A stretch of 64,000 bases of DNA from Microbacterium natoriense (GCF_030816295.1 NZ_JAUSXV010000001.1:2356001-2420000); one strand, 5' to 3'; positions 17,952-27,685 are shown, counted from the first letter of the stretch. The notes: a model not told the origin generated them from the letters alone. Numbers and translations: made by a program.

Positions 17952-17993
17952 TGTGGTCGTCAGTGACCAATACGACCACAAATGGCGTGGTCG
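17952..17993. promoter_or_regulatory. inverted repeat in the kinase/symporter divergent region
   Basis: TGTGGTCGT (17952-17960) and ACGACCACA (17972-17980) form perfect 9-bp arms around an 11-nt spacer, and a third GTGGTCG lies at 17987-17993. Position between the two-component operon and dctA-like gene makes it the likely response-regulator site. Confidence 0.6.
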
Positions 17994-18079
17994 CGCGACG
18001 TCGATCACCGTGGGATGCACCGGACGCGACGTCGCAGCCGGCACATGACACGACGACGTTCATGATCGAGGAGGACCAC

Positions 18080-19519
18080 ATGGCCATCACAACCGGATTC
18101 ACCCTGCCGGGTTTCCATTGGCGGCGAGGCAAGCAATCCTGGGACCGCCACACCTGGCTGTACGTCTCGGTGCTGCTCGCAGTCGTGCTCGGTGCTCTCG
18201 TCGGCCTCATCTGGCCCGAGGTCGGTCAGAGCTTCGAGGCGCTGGGGAAGGGCTTCGTCGCCCTGATCAAGATGATGATCGCGCCCATCATCTTCTGCAC
18301 GATCGTGATCGGCGTCGGCTCGATCGCCAAGGCGGCGACCGTGGGCAAGATCGGCGGTCTCGCGCTGCTGTACTTCATGGTCATGTCGACCTTCGCGCTC
18401 GCGATCGGCCTGGTCGTCGGCAACATCATCCACCCGGGTGAGGGGCTGAACATGGCCGGTGCGTCGTACGACACGACCGGCACCGAGGCGAAGACCACGC
18501 AGGAGTTCATACTCGGCATCATCCCGCCCACGTTCTTCGGCGCCTTCACGGGCGAGAGCGTTCTTCAGGTGCTGTTCATCGCACTCCTGGTCGGCTTCGC
18601 CCTGCAGGGCCTGGGTGAGCGCGGCGCCGGCATCATGGACGCCGTGAAGCAGCTGCAGAAGCTCGTGTTCCGCATCCTGGGCATGATCCTGTGGCTCGCA
18701 CCCCTCGGAGCGTTCGGCGCGATCGCTGCGGTCGTCGGGAAGACGGGCGTCGCGGCGATCTGGAGCCTCGGCATCCTGATGGTCGCGTTCTACATCACCT
18801 GCATCCTGTTCATCGTCGCCGTGCTCGGCACGCTGCTCTGGGTGGTGACGAGGGTGAACATCTTCAGCCTGATGAGGTACCTCGGCCGCGAGTACCTGCT
18901 GATCGTGGGCACATCGTCGTCGGAGTCGGCTCTTCCCCGCCTGATCGCCAAGATGGAGCACGTGGGCGTCTCCAAGCCCGTGGTCGGCATCACCGTTCCC
19001 ACCGGCTATTCGTTCAACCTCGACGGCACCGCGATCTACCTGACGATGGCGTCGCTGTTCATCGCCACCGGACTCGGGCAGCCGATGACGATCGGCGAGC
19101 AGATCGGACTGCTCGTGTTCATGATCATCGCGAGCAAGGGCGCCGCGGGCGTGACCGGCGCGGGACTCGCCACTCTCGCGGGCGGTCTGCAGGCGTACCG
19201 CCCCGATCTCGTCGACGGCGTCGGAGTGATCGTCGGCATCGACCGGTTCATGTCCGAAGGTCGTGCCCTCACCAACTTCACCGGCAATGCCGTCGCCACA
19301 CTGCTGATCGGCACCTGGACGCGGCAGATCGATCGCACCAGGGTGCGTCAGGTGCTGGGTGGCGAACTGCCCTTCGACGAGTCGGTCCTTGACGGCGTCG
19401 ACGGTCACGAGCCGGTCGCGTCAGCGCAGGCCGCCGACCTGCACGAGCTGAACGAGGCCGCGGTCGCCGAGATGTCGGCGAAGGAGCAGAGGGCCCGGGA
19501 GCGCGCCGCTCAGCGCTGA
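18080..19519 (+). CDS. dctA: dicarboxylate:cation symporter (DctA family)
   Basis: A 479-aa member of the dicarboxylate/amino acid:cation symporter family. It contains the substrate-binding hairpin region TSSSESALPRLIAKME, the GYSFNLDGTAIYLTMA signature and the second hairpin SKGAAGVTGAGLATLAG. About eight TM helices are present. Uptake of succinate, fumarate, malate or related acids with Na+/H+ is expected. Start ATG 18080 follows GAGGAGG; a nearer upstream ATG at 18062 lacks spacing. Divergent from a CitAB-like system, which probably induces it. The last 60 residues are hydrophilic. Confidence 0.93.
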   Translation: MAITTGFTLPGFHWRRGKQSWDRHTWLYVSVLLAVVLGALVGLIWPEVGQSFEALGKGFVALIKMMIAPIIFCTIVIGVGSIAKAATVGKIGGLALLYFMVMSTFALAIGLVVGNIIHPGEGLNMAGASYDTTGTEAKTTQEFILGIIPPTFFGAFTGESVLQVLFIALLVGFALQGLGERGAGIMDAVKQLQKLVFRILGMILWLAPLGAFGAIAAVVGKTGVAAIWSLGILMVAFYITCILFIVAVLGTLLWVVTRVNIFSLMRYLGREYLLIVGTSSSESALPRLIAKMEHVGVSKPVVGITVPTGYSFNLDGTAIYLTMASLFIATGLGQPMTIGEQIGLLVFMIIASKGAAGVTGAGLATLAGGLQAYRPDLVDGVGVIVGIDRFMSEGRALTNFTGNAVATLLIGTWTRQIDRTRVRQVLGGELPFDESVLDGVDGHEPVASAQAADLHELNEAAVAEMSAKEQRARERAAQR

Positions 19520-19532
19520 GCAGGAGGTGAGG

Positions 19533-19565
19533 GATGCGGGAACCGAAGACATCGGTTCCCGCATC
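19533..19565. terminator. bidirectional terminator between dctA and the DUF5302 gene
   Basis: Perfect 14-bp stem GATGCGGGAACCGA / TCGGTTCCCGCATC with loop AGACA, lying between two convergent genes. Confidence 0.85.
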
Positions 19566-19572
19566 CACGCGG

Positions 19573-19749
19573 TCAACCGCTCTTGCGTCGGAACTCGCGC
19601 CGCGTCTGCGGTGCGTGCGCGCCGTGGACGGCGGAGTCGCCGTCGAGGTGGGCTTCGCCCTGCCGGTGGTGCGCGTTCTTCTTCTCGAGCGCTTCCTTGA
19701 ACTTGCGCTTCATGTCCTCGGGAGAGGATGCGCCTTCTTCGGTGCTCAT
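19573..19749 (-). CDS. DUF5302 family small protein
   Basis: A 58-aa highly charged protein matching the DUF5302 pattern: an N-terminal acidic stretch, then EDMKRKFKEALEKKNA, a His-rich middle and a C-terminal KREFRRKSG-like tail (TRREFRRKSG). Function unknown; the family is confined to actinobacteria as far as I know. TAGGCT ends seven nucleotides before the ATG, so the mRNA is probably leaderless. An upstream in-frame ATG at 19782 is not supported. Confidence 0.85.
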   Translation of the reverse strand: MSTEEGASSPEDMKRKFKEALEKKNAHHRQGEAHLDGDSAVHGAHAPQTRREFRRKSG

Positions 19750-19789
19750 GTCCGCCAGCCTAGGGCACGGCGCCCGGTGCATGGCAGGG

Positions 19790-20362
19790 TCACCGCCGCA
19801 GTCTGCGTGTCAGCACGTCGATCAGCGCACCCAGTCCGATCGCGACGGCGATCGAGACGATCACCGCGACCACCGGACCCCCGGGAAGAAAGGTCGCCAC
19901 CAGCGCTCCCACCGAGGCCTGGTAGACCGCCCATCCTGCCGCCGCCAGGAGGACGAGTGCGAAATAGCGTGGTGCGTGGATGCGAGATGCTCCGGCCACG
20001 AGGTTGATCGCCAGCCGGGCGAAGGGCACGAATCGCGCGGTGAACAGCACCGTCGCCGTGCCGGCATCCAGTCGCAGTCTCGCCCACTGCAGCGCGCGCT
20101 GCACGCGCACTGTGCGCATCCAGCCCCAGCGGTCGATGCCGACCGTCCGTCCGATCAGATAGCAGGCGATATCCCCGGATGCCGCGGCGAGAGCGGCGCA
20201 GAGGATCACCGCCCACAGAGGCGGGGCGCCCGCGCTCGCCGAGATCGCGCCGAGGGCGGTCACGGCGACCTCACCGGGGATCACCACGATGAACGCGTCT
20301 CCCAGCACGAGGACGCTCATCACGGCGAGAGCCCATGGCGTGGTCAGCAGATCGATCGGCAT
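19790..20362 (-). CDS. DedA/SNARE-associated-domain membrane protein
   Basis: A 190-aa DedA-family protein. Typical features are PGEVAVTALGAISASAG near the N-terminus, ASGDIACYLIGRTVG, and the signature FTARFVPFARLAINLVAGASR with the conserved Arg residues. Four to five hydrophobic segments are seen. DedA proteins are linked to phospholipid or undecaprenyl-phosphate flipping and proton-motive-force maintenance. The ATG at 20362 starts a well-formed first helix; longer in-frame extensions are spurious. Divergent from the glycosyltransferase fusion. Confidence 0.9.
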   Translation of the reverse strand: MPIDLLTTPWALAVMSVLVLGDAFIVVIPGEVAVTALGAISASAGAPPLWAVILCAALAAASGDIACYLIGRTVGIDRWGWMRTVRVQRALQWARLRLDAGTATVLFTARFVPFARLAINLVAGASRIHAPRYFALVLLAAAGWAVYQASVGALVATFLPGGPVVAVIVSIAVAIGLGALIDVLTRRLRR

Positions 20363-20501
20363 GCACCCAGGGTGTGCGTTCGAGGTGAACGGCAACCAAC
20401 GGTCGGATAGCCGGTGACCGGCGTTCCAGCATCGGGTGAACATCTGGTGCCCTGACCCGTTTCCGCACGCCGGGTGCTCGTGGCGGCGGCATTCTGAGGG
20501 T

Positions 20502-22439
20502 GTGAGAGTCGCGATCGTGACAGAGTCCTTCCTTCCGCACATGAACGGTGTCACCGGATCCGTGCTGCAGATCCTGAAGCACCTCGAACGCTCCGGGCAC
20601 GACGCCCATGTCATAGCGCCCGCTGCTGCGGGCATTCCAGCCGCTATGCACGGCGCGGACGTGGAGGCGATCCCGAGCCTCGCCCTTCCGGGATACCGGA
20701 ACGTGCGGGTCGGCACGTCTCCTGCGCACCGAGTGGCGGCCTCGCTCCGCCGATTCCGGCCCGACGTGGTGCACTTGGCGTCGCCGTTCGCGCTGGGGTG
20801 GCGCGGCGTGCTCGCTGCCGACCGGCTGGGCGTGGCATCCGTCGCCGCCTATCAGACCGATGTCGCCGCCTACACCGAGCGCTATCGAATCGCCGCGACC
20901 ACGGGCATCGCCCAGACCCATATCGCTCGGCTGCACCGCCGGGCCACGCTCAGCCTCGCCCCCTCGAACGAATCGGCGCAGCAGCTCGCGGGGCTGGGCG
21001 TGGATCGAGTGCGACGCTGGGGCAGAGGAGTGGATGCGGAGCGATTCCATCCGTTGCGACGCGATGACGACCTGCGCGCCGAGTGGGGCACCGAGGTGGT
21101 GATCGGCTACGTCGGGCGGCTCGCTCCGGAGAAGCAGGTGGAGGACCTCGTGTCCCTGCGCGGCATCCCCGGTGCTCGTCTCGTGATCGTGGGCGACGGG
21201 CCGAGCCGGCAGCGCCTCGAGACCCTGCTGCCCGATGCCGTGTTCCTCGGTCATCTCGATGGCGAGGCGCTCGCCGCAGCGATCGCCTCGTTCGACCTGT
21301 TCGTGCACCCCGGGGAGAGCGAGACGTTCGGGCAGACGCTGCAGGAGGCGCACGCCAGCGGGGTGCCGGTCATCGCCACCGGACGAGGCGGTCCTCTCGA
21401 CCTCGTGCGCATGGGGATCGACGGCTGGCTCTATCGGCCAGGCGACCTCGATGACCTCCGAATGCGGGTGAACGACCTCGCAGGCGACGCGCGCAAGCGC
21501 AGGGCGTTCGGCGAAGCGGGAAGAGAGGCCGTGCAGGGACGCAGCTGGGCGAAGGTCTGCGATCAGCTGCTCGGACACTTCGATGAGGCGAGGATGCTGA
21601 GCACCGTGGACCGCAGCCTGCGCGCTCGCCGCGTCGTGCGGCCGGAGACGTCGGCGCCGGTCACCGAGGCGCGCTGGCAGCGGTACGTCGCATTGGGCGA
21701 TTCGCTCACAGAGGGGCTGTGCGATCCCGCGCCTGACGGTGCGCTGCGGGGGTGGGCCGACCGGCTCGCTCTGCTGCTGGCCGCGCGTGGCGGTCTGCAC
21801 TATGCGAACCTCGCGATCAGATCCAAGCGGGTCGCCGACGTGTGCGGATCCCAGCTCGAGCGCGCGCTGCAGCTTCAGCCCGATCTCGTCTCGATCCTCG
21901 TCGGGGCGAACGATCTGGTGAAGCACCGTGCAGACGTCCCTGCGCTCGCTCGTCAGGTGGAGGATGCGATCGGGCAGCTCCGCGCCAGCGGAGCTGACGT
22001 GCTGCTGGTCACGCCGTTTCTGCCCGGCAGGCGGGCGGCGTCGATCTACACCCGGCGCTTCTCCGCCTTCGCGACCGCGCTCGCCGGGGTCGCCGCGCGC
22101 ACGGGTGCGATCCTGATCGACACCGATCTGCACCCGACGCTGCGGGAGCGGCCGAACTGGGGTGAGGACCTCGTGCATCTGAGCAGCCGGGGGCACCGCT
22201 TCCTCGCCTACCGGGCGGGCGAGATCCTCGCCGTGCCGCACGCCGACGCCCTCGGCGCTCTCGACGCCGCTCTGCACGAGCACGAGCCGATCGGAGCAGG
22301 GCTCTGGTGGCGTCGGCACGCGCTGCCCTGGGTGTGGCGGCGTCTGCACGGCCGGGCCGCCGGCGACGGGCGCGCCGCCAAGCACAACGGGTACGTCTAC
22401 CTCGGCCGCTCCAACGTCAGACGCGACGTGGAGGTGTAG
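20502..22439 (+). CDS. GT4 glycosyltransferase fused to an SGNH/GDSL hydrolase
   Basis: A 645-aa two-domain protein. Residues 1 to about 375 form a GT-B glycosyltransferase family 4 enzyme like the GDP-mannose-dependent mannosyltransferases: RVAIVTESFLPHMNGVTGS, GYVGRLAPEKQVEDL and HPGESETFGQTLQEAHASGVPVIAT. Residues about 390-600 form an SGNH hydrolase with GDSLTEG (Ser near 397), GANDL and DLVHLSSRGH (catalytic Asp/His). Start is GTG 20502. The two activities in one chain suggest coupled glycosylation and deacylation (or acyl transfer) of a lipid or envelope glycan. No TM or signal is seen. Convergent with a UDP-glucose dehydrogenase. Confidence 0.88.
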   Translation: MRVAIVTESFLPHMNGVTGSVLQILKHLERSGHDAHVIAPAAAGIPAAMHGADVEAIPSLALPGYRNVRVGTSPAHRVAASLRRFRPDVVHLASPFALGWRGVLAADRLGVASVAAYQTDVAAYTERYRIAATTGIAQTHIARLHRRATLSLAPSNESAQQLAGLGVDRVRRWGRGVDAERFHPLRRDDDLRAEWGTEVVIGYVGRLAPEKQVEDLVSLRGIPGARLVIVGDGPSRQRLETLLPDAVFLGHLDGEALAAAIASFDLFVHPGESETFGQTLQEAHASGVPVIATGRGGPLDLVRMGIDGWLYRPGDLDDLRMRVNDLAGDARKRRAFGEAGREAVQGRSWAKVCDQLLGHFDEARMLSTVDRSLRARRVVRPETSAPVTEARWQRYVALGDSLTEGLCDPAPDGALRGWADRLALLLAARGGLHYANLAIRSKRVADVCGSQLERALQLQPDLVSILVGANDLVKHRADVPALARQVEDAIGQLRASGADVLLVTPFLPGRRAASIYTRRFSAFATALAGVAARTGAILIDTDLHPTLRERPNWGEDLVHLSSRGHRFLAYRAGEILAVPHADALGALDAALHEHEPIGAGLWWRRHALPWVWRRLHGRAAGDGRAAKHNGYVYLGRSNVRRDVEV

Positions 22440-22488
22440 CGCTCGCCACGAGGGTCCTCGGTGGAGCGGCGCACGAGCGCTCAGGGCG

Positions 22489-23799
22489 TCAGCGCCTTCC
22501 CATGCCGTGGTACGCCCAGCCCGCTGCCCGCCACGCGGCGGCGTCGAGGCAGTTGCGCCCGTCGACGACCACGCGCGCGGAGACCAGAGCGCCCGCGTGC
22601 TCCGGCGACAGATGACGGCGGTACTCGTCCCATTCGGTGACGACGACGACGGCATGCGCTCCCCGCAGCGCCTCATCGCGATCTCGTTCATATCCGAGCT
22701 GCGGGTGCACCGCCCTGGCGTTGTCGATCGCGGCGGGATCCGTCACCACGACGTCGGCGCCCAGCCCTCGCAGACGTACGGCCACGTCGAGAGCGGGGGA
22801 GTCGCGGATGTCGTCGCTGAAGGGCTTGAACGCGGCGCCGAGCACGGCGACGCGCTTGCCGAACACCAGACCGCCCAGTGCGTCGACGACGATCTGCACG
22901 GCTCGATCACGCCGACGGAGGTTGATGGCATCCACCTCGTGCAGGAAGCCGACCGACTCGCCGCGTCCGAGCTCCTCGGCGCGGGCGGCGAAGGCCCTGA
23001 TGTCCTTCGGCAGGCACCCGCCGCCGAATCCGATGCCCGAGCCGAGATAGCGTCGCCCGATCCGGGTGTCGTGCCCGATCGCGTCCGCGAGAAGCGTCAC
23101 ATCAGCGCCGGCGGCCTCAGCGATCTCGGCCATCGCGTTGATGAACGAGATCTTCGTCGCGAGGAAGGCGTTGGCGGCTCCCTTGACGAGCTCTGCCGTC
23201 GCAGGATCCGTCACGAGGAACGGAGCGCCGGCCTCGACTGCTGGTCGGTAGACCTCGCGCAGGATCTCGGCGGCGCGCTCGCCGGACTCGCCCGACGAGA
23301 CGCCGACCACGATGCGGTCGGGAGCCAGCGTGTCGTGCACCGCCCACCCCTCGCGCAGGAACTCCGGGTTCCACGCGAGCACGGCGCCGGTGGGCGCGAT
23401 GCGGGCGGAGATGCCCGACGCGGTACCGACAGGAACGGTCGATTTGCCGGCCAGCACGTCGCCAGGGCGGAGGTGGGGCACGAGGTCGTCGACCGCGGCG
23501 TGGACGAATCGCAGATCTGCCGCGTGCCCGCCTGCAAGCTGGGGCGTGCCGACCGCCAGGAAGTGCACGCCCGCCCCTGCCGCGTCCGCCATGTGCGTGC
23601 TGAACCGGAGTCGTCCCGAGGCGAGGCCGGCCTGAAGGAGCTCGGCCAGCTGTGGCTCGAAGAAAGGAGCGGTGCCGGCCGACAGGGCCGCCACCTTCTG
23701 CTCGTCGACGTCGATGCCGACGACGTCGTGTCCGATCGAGGCCATCGCAGCGGCATGCACGGCACCGAGGTAGCCGCAGCCGATCACTGACAAGCGCAT
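22489..23799 (-). CDS. UDP-glucose/GDP-mannose dehydrogenase family protein
   Basis: A 436-aa NAD-dependent sugar-nucleotide 6-dehydrogenase. The N-terminal NAD fold begins MRLSVIGCGYLGAVHA; the central catalytic region contains GGGCLPKDI with the nucleophilic Cys near residue 262; the C-terminal UDP-binding fold has GAAFKPFSDDIRDSPA. UDP-glucose to UDP-glucuronate is the most likely reaction, feeding exopolysaccharide or cell-wall glycan. ATG 23799 begins exactly at the Rossmann strand, so longer forms are rejected. Convergent with the glycosyltransferase fusion, which may use related precursors. Confidence 0.92.
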   Translation of the reverse strand: MRLSVIGCGYLGAVHAAAMASIGHDVVGIDVDEQKVAALSAGTAPFFEPQLAELLQAGLASGRLRFSTHMADAAGAGVHFLAVGTPQLAGGHAADLRFVHAAVDDLVPHLRPGDVLAGKSTVPVGTASGISARIAPTGAVLAWNPEFLREGWAVHDTLAPDRIVVGVSSGESGERAAEILREVYRPAVEAGAPFLVTDPATAELVKGAANAFLATKISFINAMAEIAEAAGADVTLLADAIGHDTRIGRRYLGSGIGFGGGCLPKDIRAFAARAEELGRGESVGFLHEVDAINLRRRDRAVQIVVDALGGLVFGKRVAVLGAAFKPFSDDIRDSPALDVAVRLRGLGADVVVTDPAAIDNARAVHPQLGYERDRDEALRGAHAVVVVTEWDEYRRHLSPEHAGALVSARVVVDGRNCLDAAAWRAAGWAYHGMGRR

Positions 23800-24159
23800 G
23801 GACCCAGCAGAGCGGATGCCGCCCACGCCGGGGCATCCGCGGGATGAACGGTGCGTGGCCGGGGCATGACCGATCCGCGATGTGAGCGGCGGCGGGGCTT
23901 TCCGTGCTCTCGCTGATAGGCTGGATGAGGTCGATCTGTGTCGACTCACAACTTCATATCGACTCATGGAGCGATCGGCGGAGAAGCTGGTCCCCTGTGG
24001 TGGGTTCCTCGGCGATCGTCGGGTGGCTTTCTACTGGTGGCCAGCGCAGGTGACATTCGCGGGAATGCCCGCGCGCCCGAACCCCGTCTTTCCGCTCCTT
24101 CATGAACACGCTCGCGCGTCATACGGATTCGCGAGTCTAAACAAAGAAGGAGAGACCTC
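23800..24159. other. intergenic region and pnp leader
   Basis: Divergent, 360 nt. It holds a possible pnp -10 TAGGCT at 23917-23922 without a clear -35, and in the presumed leader a perfect 6-bp hairpin CGCGGG-AATG-CCCGCG (24058-24073). PNPase leaders in other bacteria carry RNase III-processed hairpins; whether this one acts so is unknown. No gene is supported here. Confidence 0.4.
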
Positions 24160-26442
24160 TTGGAAGGTCCTGAAATCACCGCCACCGAGGCCGTTCTCGA
24201 CAACGGCCGCTTCGGCACCCGCACCATCCGCTTCGAGACCGGCCGCCTCGCGCAGCAGGCTCAGGGCGCAGTCGCCGCGTACCTCGACGGCGAGACCATG
24301 CTCCTCTCGGCCACCAGCGCAGGCAAGCACCCGCGCGAGGGCTTCGACTTCTTCCCGCTGACGGTCGACGTCGAAGAGCGCTCCTACGCCGCGGGCAAGA
24401 TCCCCGGCTCGTTCTTCCGCCGCGAGGGACGCCCGTCCACCGAGGCGATCCTGGTCTGCCGTCTGATCGACCGCCCACTTCGTCCGTCGTTCGTCGACGG
24501 ACTGCGCAACGAGGTCCAGATCGTCATCACCGTGCTGTCGATCGCACCCGGCGAGTTCTACGACGCGCTGGCGATCAACGCGGCCTCCGCGTCGACCCAG
24601 ATCTCGGGCCTGCCGTTCTCCGGCCCCGTCGCCGGTGTGCGCCTCGCGTTCATCCCCGGCCACGGCGAGCACGCCGATCAGTGGGTCGCGTTCCCGACTG
24701 CCGAGCAGGTCTCGGAGGCCGTGTTCGACCTGATCGTCGCCGGTCGCGTCGTCACGAAGGCCGATGGCTCTGAAGACGTCGCGATCATGATGGTCGAGGC
24801 CGAGGCGACCGAGGGCAGCTGGAACCTCATCAAGGCCGGCGCCACCAAGCCGAACGAGGAGATCGTCGCGCAGGGACTCGAGGCATCCAAGCCCTTCATC
24901 GCGCAGCTCGTCAAGGCTCAGGCCGAGCTCGCAGCGACCGCGTCGAAGGAGCCGGGTGTGTACCCGGTCTTCCCGGCGTACAGCCAGGAGGTCTACGACT
25001 TCGTGGCCGGCCGGTCCTACGACGAGCTGGTCGGGGTCTACCAGATCGCCGACAAGACCGAGCGCCAGACGGCCGACGACGCGATCAAGGACCGCGTCAG
25101 GGCTGAGCTGATCGAGGCCACCGAGGCGGGTTCGCTTCCGGCGGGGGCTCCGCTCGAGTTCTCCGCGGCGTACAAGTCGGTCACGAAGAAGATCGTGCGC
25201 GGACGCATCCTCACCGAGGGCGCTCGCATCGACGGTCGCGGCCTGGCGGACATCCGTCCGCTCGACGCCGAGGTGCAGGTCATCCCGCGCGTGCACGGCT
25301 CCGCGATCTTCCAGCGCGGCGAGACCCAGATCCTGGGCGTCACCACGCTGAACATGCTCAAGATGGAGCAGCAGATCGACTCGCTGTCTCCGACGACGAG
25401 CAAGCGCTACATGCACCACTACAACTTCCCGCCGTACTCGACCGGTGAGACCGGCCGCGTCGGTTCGCCGAAGCGTCGCGAGATCGGGCACGGCTTCCTC
25501 GCCGAGCGCGCACTCGTTCCGGTTCTGCCGAGCCGCGAGGAGTTCCCGTACGCGATCCGTCAGGTCTCCGAGGCGCTCAGCTCGAACGGCTCGACCTCGA
25601 TGGGCTCCGTCTGCGCCTCGACCCTGTCGCTGCTGAACGCGGGTGTGCCCCTGCGCGCTCCCGTCGCCGGCATCGCGATGGGTCTCGTCTCCGACGAGGT
25701 CGACGGCGAGACGCGCTACGCGGCGCTGACCGACATCCTGGGTGCCGAGGACGCTCTCGGCGACATGGACTTCAAGGTCGCCGGCACGAGCGAGTTCGTC
25801 ACGGCGATCCAGCTCGACACGAAGCTCGACGGCATCCCGTCGTCGGTGCTCGCCGGCGCGCTGACCCAGGCCCGCGAGGCTCGTCTGACGATCCTCAACG
25901 TCCTGAACTCCGCGATCGACGCTCCTGACGAGATGGCGCCCACCGCGCCGCGCGTCATCAGCGTGCAGATCCCGGTCGACAAGATCGGCGAGCTGATCGG
26001 CCCGAAGGGCAAGACGATCAACGCGATCCAGGACGAGACCGGTGCGCAGATCTCCATCGAGGAGGACGGCACCGTCTACATCGGCGCGACCGACGGCCCC
26101 TCGGCCGAGGCTGCCCGTGCCCAGGTCAACGCGATCGCCAACCCGACCAACCCCGAGGTCGGCGAGCAGTTCCTCGGAACCGTCGTGAAGATCGCCACCT
26201 TCGGCGCCTTCATCTCGCTGCTTCCTGGCAAGGACGGCCTGCTGCACGTCACCGAGGTGCGCAAGCTCGCCGGTGGCAAGCGCGTCGAGAACGTCGAGGA
26301 CGTCCTGTCCGTGGGCCAGAAGATCCTCGTGAAGATCACGAAGATCGACGATCGCGGCAAGCTGTCGCTCGAGCCCGTGCTCGACGAAGCTCCGGCTGCC
26401 GAGGCTGATGCCGCTCCGGCTGAGGATGCTGCAGCCGAGTAA
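24160..26442 (+). CDS. pnp: polyribonucleotide nucleotidyltransferase (PNPase)
   Basis: A 760-aa 3'-5' phosphorolytic exoribonuclease. Two RNase PH domains (about residues 10-230 and 345-560, the second with [23 protein letters not shown]), a KH domain with [21 protein letters not shown], and a C-terminal S1 domain ([27 protein letters not shown]) are all present. The start is an unusual TTG at 24160 with a good AAGGAGAG site. The tail is Ala/Glu-rich. It is separated from rpsO by about 20 kb. A strong terminator follows. Confidence 0.98.
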   Translation: MEGPEITATEAVLDNGRFGTRTIRFETGRLAQQAQGAVAAYLDGETMLLSATSAGKHPREGFDFFPLTVDVEERSYAAGKIPGSFFRREGRPSTEAILVCRLIDRPLRPSFVDGLRNEVQIVITVLSIAPGEFYDALAINAASASTQISGLPFSGPVAGVRLAFIPGHGEHADQWVAFPTAEQVSEAVFDLIVAGRVVTKADGSEDVAIMMVEAEATEGSWNLIKAGATKPNEEIVAQGLEASKPFIAQLVKAQAELAATASKEPGVYPVFPAYSQEVYDFVAGRSYDELVGVYQIADKTERQTADDAIKDRVRAELIEATEAGSLPAGAPLEFSAAYKSVTKKIVRGRILTEGARIDGRGLADIRPLDAEVQVIPRVHGSAIFQRGETQILGVTTLNMLKMEQQIDSLSPTTSKRYMHHYNFPPYSTGETGRVGSPKRREIGHGFLAERALVPVLPSREEFPYAIRQVSEALSSNGSTSMGSVCASTLSLLNAGVPLRAPVAGIAMGLVSDEVDGETRYAALTDILGAEDALGDMDFKVAGTSEFVTAIQLDTKLDGIPSSVLAGALTQAREARLTILNVLNSAIDAPDEMAPTAPRVISVQIPVDKIGELIGPKGKTINAIQDETGAQISIEEDGTVYIGATDGPSAEAARAQVNAIANPTNPEVGEQFLGTVVKIATFGAFISLLPGKDGLLHVTEVRKLAGGKRVENVEDVLSVGQKILVKITKIDDRGKLSLEPVLDEAPAAEADAAPAEDAAAE

Positions 26443-26458
26443 GCACCGCTGACACGAC

Positions 26459-26493
26459 AGAACCCGGGCCTCGCCGAGCGAGGTCCGGGTTCT
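26459..26493 (+). terminator. pnp intrinsic terminator
   Basis: Fifteen-base-pair stem beginning AGAACCCGG and ending CCGGGTTCT, with one G-U pair and a 5-nt loop, 16 nt after the pnp stop. Confidence 0.85.
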
Positions 26494-26653
26494 GTCGTAT
26501 CCGATGTGACCAAACCGTTATGCGGTGTTTCCGCGCCGTTCCCTGGATTGGTCAGCGTGATCGCCGTTGTCGCATACCCTCGAAGTACGCACCGGGGGGT
26601 GCATAGGCAGCAGTGACGCAAGACCGGAACGCACGGTCGATGCGGGGGTGAGA

Positions 26654-27685
26654 ATGATGCGGTTGTTCAGCGTAGGCGCAGGAGCGTCCGTCGAACGTGC
26701 ACAGCACGGGGCGGCTGAGCATCCGTCTGCGCCCATCCCGATCGTGGGGGCCGGTGTCGGCGAGACCGTGAGGGTTGCGCTGGGAGAGACCGGATTCGAG
26801 ACCTTCCCGCTCATGCTGGGCGCCGCCGAGTTCGGTTGGAACGTCGACCTCGAGACCAGCCACGGCATTCTCGACCGCTACATCGAGTTCGGTGGCAACG
26901 CGATCCACACGGCCGACGGATTCTCCGGCGGTCGCAGCGAGCACATCATCGGACAGTGGCTGCGCTCACGCGGACACCGGGAGCGCACGCTGCTGAGCGT
27001 GCGCATCGGCGCACATGCCGACAACCCGGGTCTCGGCTCGGTGAACCTGGTACGCGCCGTCGAGGGCTCGCTGACCCGTCTGGGCGTCGAGCGCATCGAC
27101 GTCCTGTACCTCGACGCGACACTCGACGCGACGACGAACCTCGAAGACACCCTCGCGACGGTCGAGTGGCTCGTCGAGGCGGGCAAGATCACGACGGTCG
27201 GGGCTTTCGGATTCAGTCCCGAGAGGCTCGTCGAGGCGCGCATCCTGGCGTCCGCCGGCTACCCGCGCATCGAAGTGATCGACGCTCCCTACAACCTCAT
27301 CCGACGACAGCCGTTCGAAGGCGATCTGCGCCTCGTCGCGGGGGCGCAGAACCTCGCGGTCACGCCTTCGCACGCGCTCGAGCACGGCTTCCTCTCCGGG
27401 CGCCATCGCAGCAAGGCGCTGGCCGCTCAGGGCGTGCGCGGCGAGCAACTGCGCAGCCACTTGAACCGCCGAGGAATCAAGATCCTCCGGGCTCTCGACC
27501 AGGTCGCGACCGAGCTCTCCGTGCCGGTGGCTGCGGTGTCGATCGCCTGGCTGCTCGCTCAACGGACCATCGCGGCTCCGATCGTGAACGCCTTCGCGAG
27601 CGACCACGTCGACGAACTGATGCAGGGTGCAGGGGTGACGCTGTCGCGCGCGCATCTGGCTGATCTGACCCGAGCCGGCATCTGA
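26654..27685 (+). CDS. aldo/keto reductase-fold protein, catalytic residues altered
   Basis: A 343-aa TIM-barrel protein of the aldo/keto reductase family, seen from TADGFSGGRSEHIIGQWL, RAVEGSLTRLGVERIDVLYLD and the C-terminal VAAVSIAWLLAQRTIAAPIVNA. Of the AKR tetrad, Asp is kept, but the Tyr position reads Phe (ADGFSGG), the Lys position Arg (LSVRIG) and the His position Asp/Ala (LYLDAT). It is therefore probably not a normal reductase. Start uncertain among GTG 26648 and ATG 26654/26657, all after GGGGGTGA. The N-terminal 50 residues are atypical. Single gene after pnp. Confidence 0.85.
   Translation: MMRLFSVGAGASVERAQHGAAEHPSAPIPIVGAGVGETVRVALGETGFETFPLMLGAAEFGWNVDLETSHGILDRYIEFGGNAIHTADGFSGGRSEHIIGQWLRSRGHRERTLLSVRIGAHADNPGLGSVNLVRAVEGSLTRLGVERIDVLYLDATLDATTNLEDTLATVEWLVEAGKITTVGAFGFSPERLVEARILASAGYPRIEVIDAPYNLIRRQPFEGDLRLVAGAQNLAVTPSHALEHGFLSGRHRSKALAAQGVRGEQLRSHLNRRGIKILRALDQVATELSVPVAAVSIAWLLAQRTIAAPIVNAFASDHVDELMQGAGVTLSRAHLADLTRAGI

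Noticed and set aside
17929..18210. N-terminal extension of the histidine kinase to 18210
   Set aside because: It would run through the divergent promoter and symporter start; ATG 17928 has a strong binding site directly before a TM helix.
23935..23980. Repeated TCGACTCA before pnp as an operator
   Set aside because: Two short 8-mers without symmetry or promoter alignment are likely chance in this composition.
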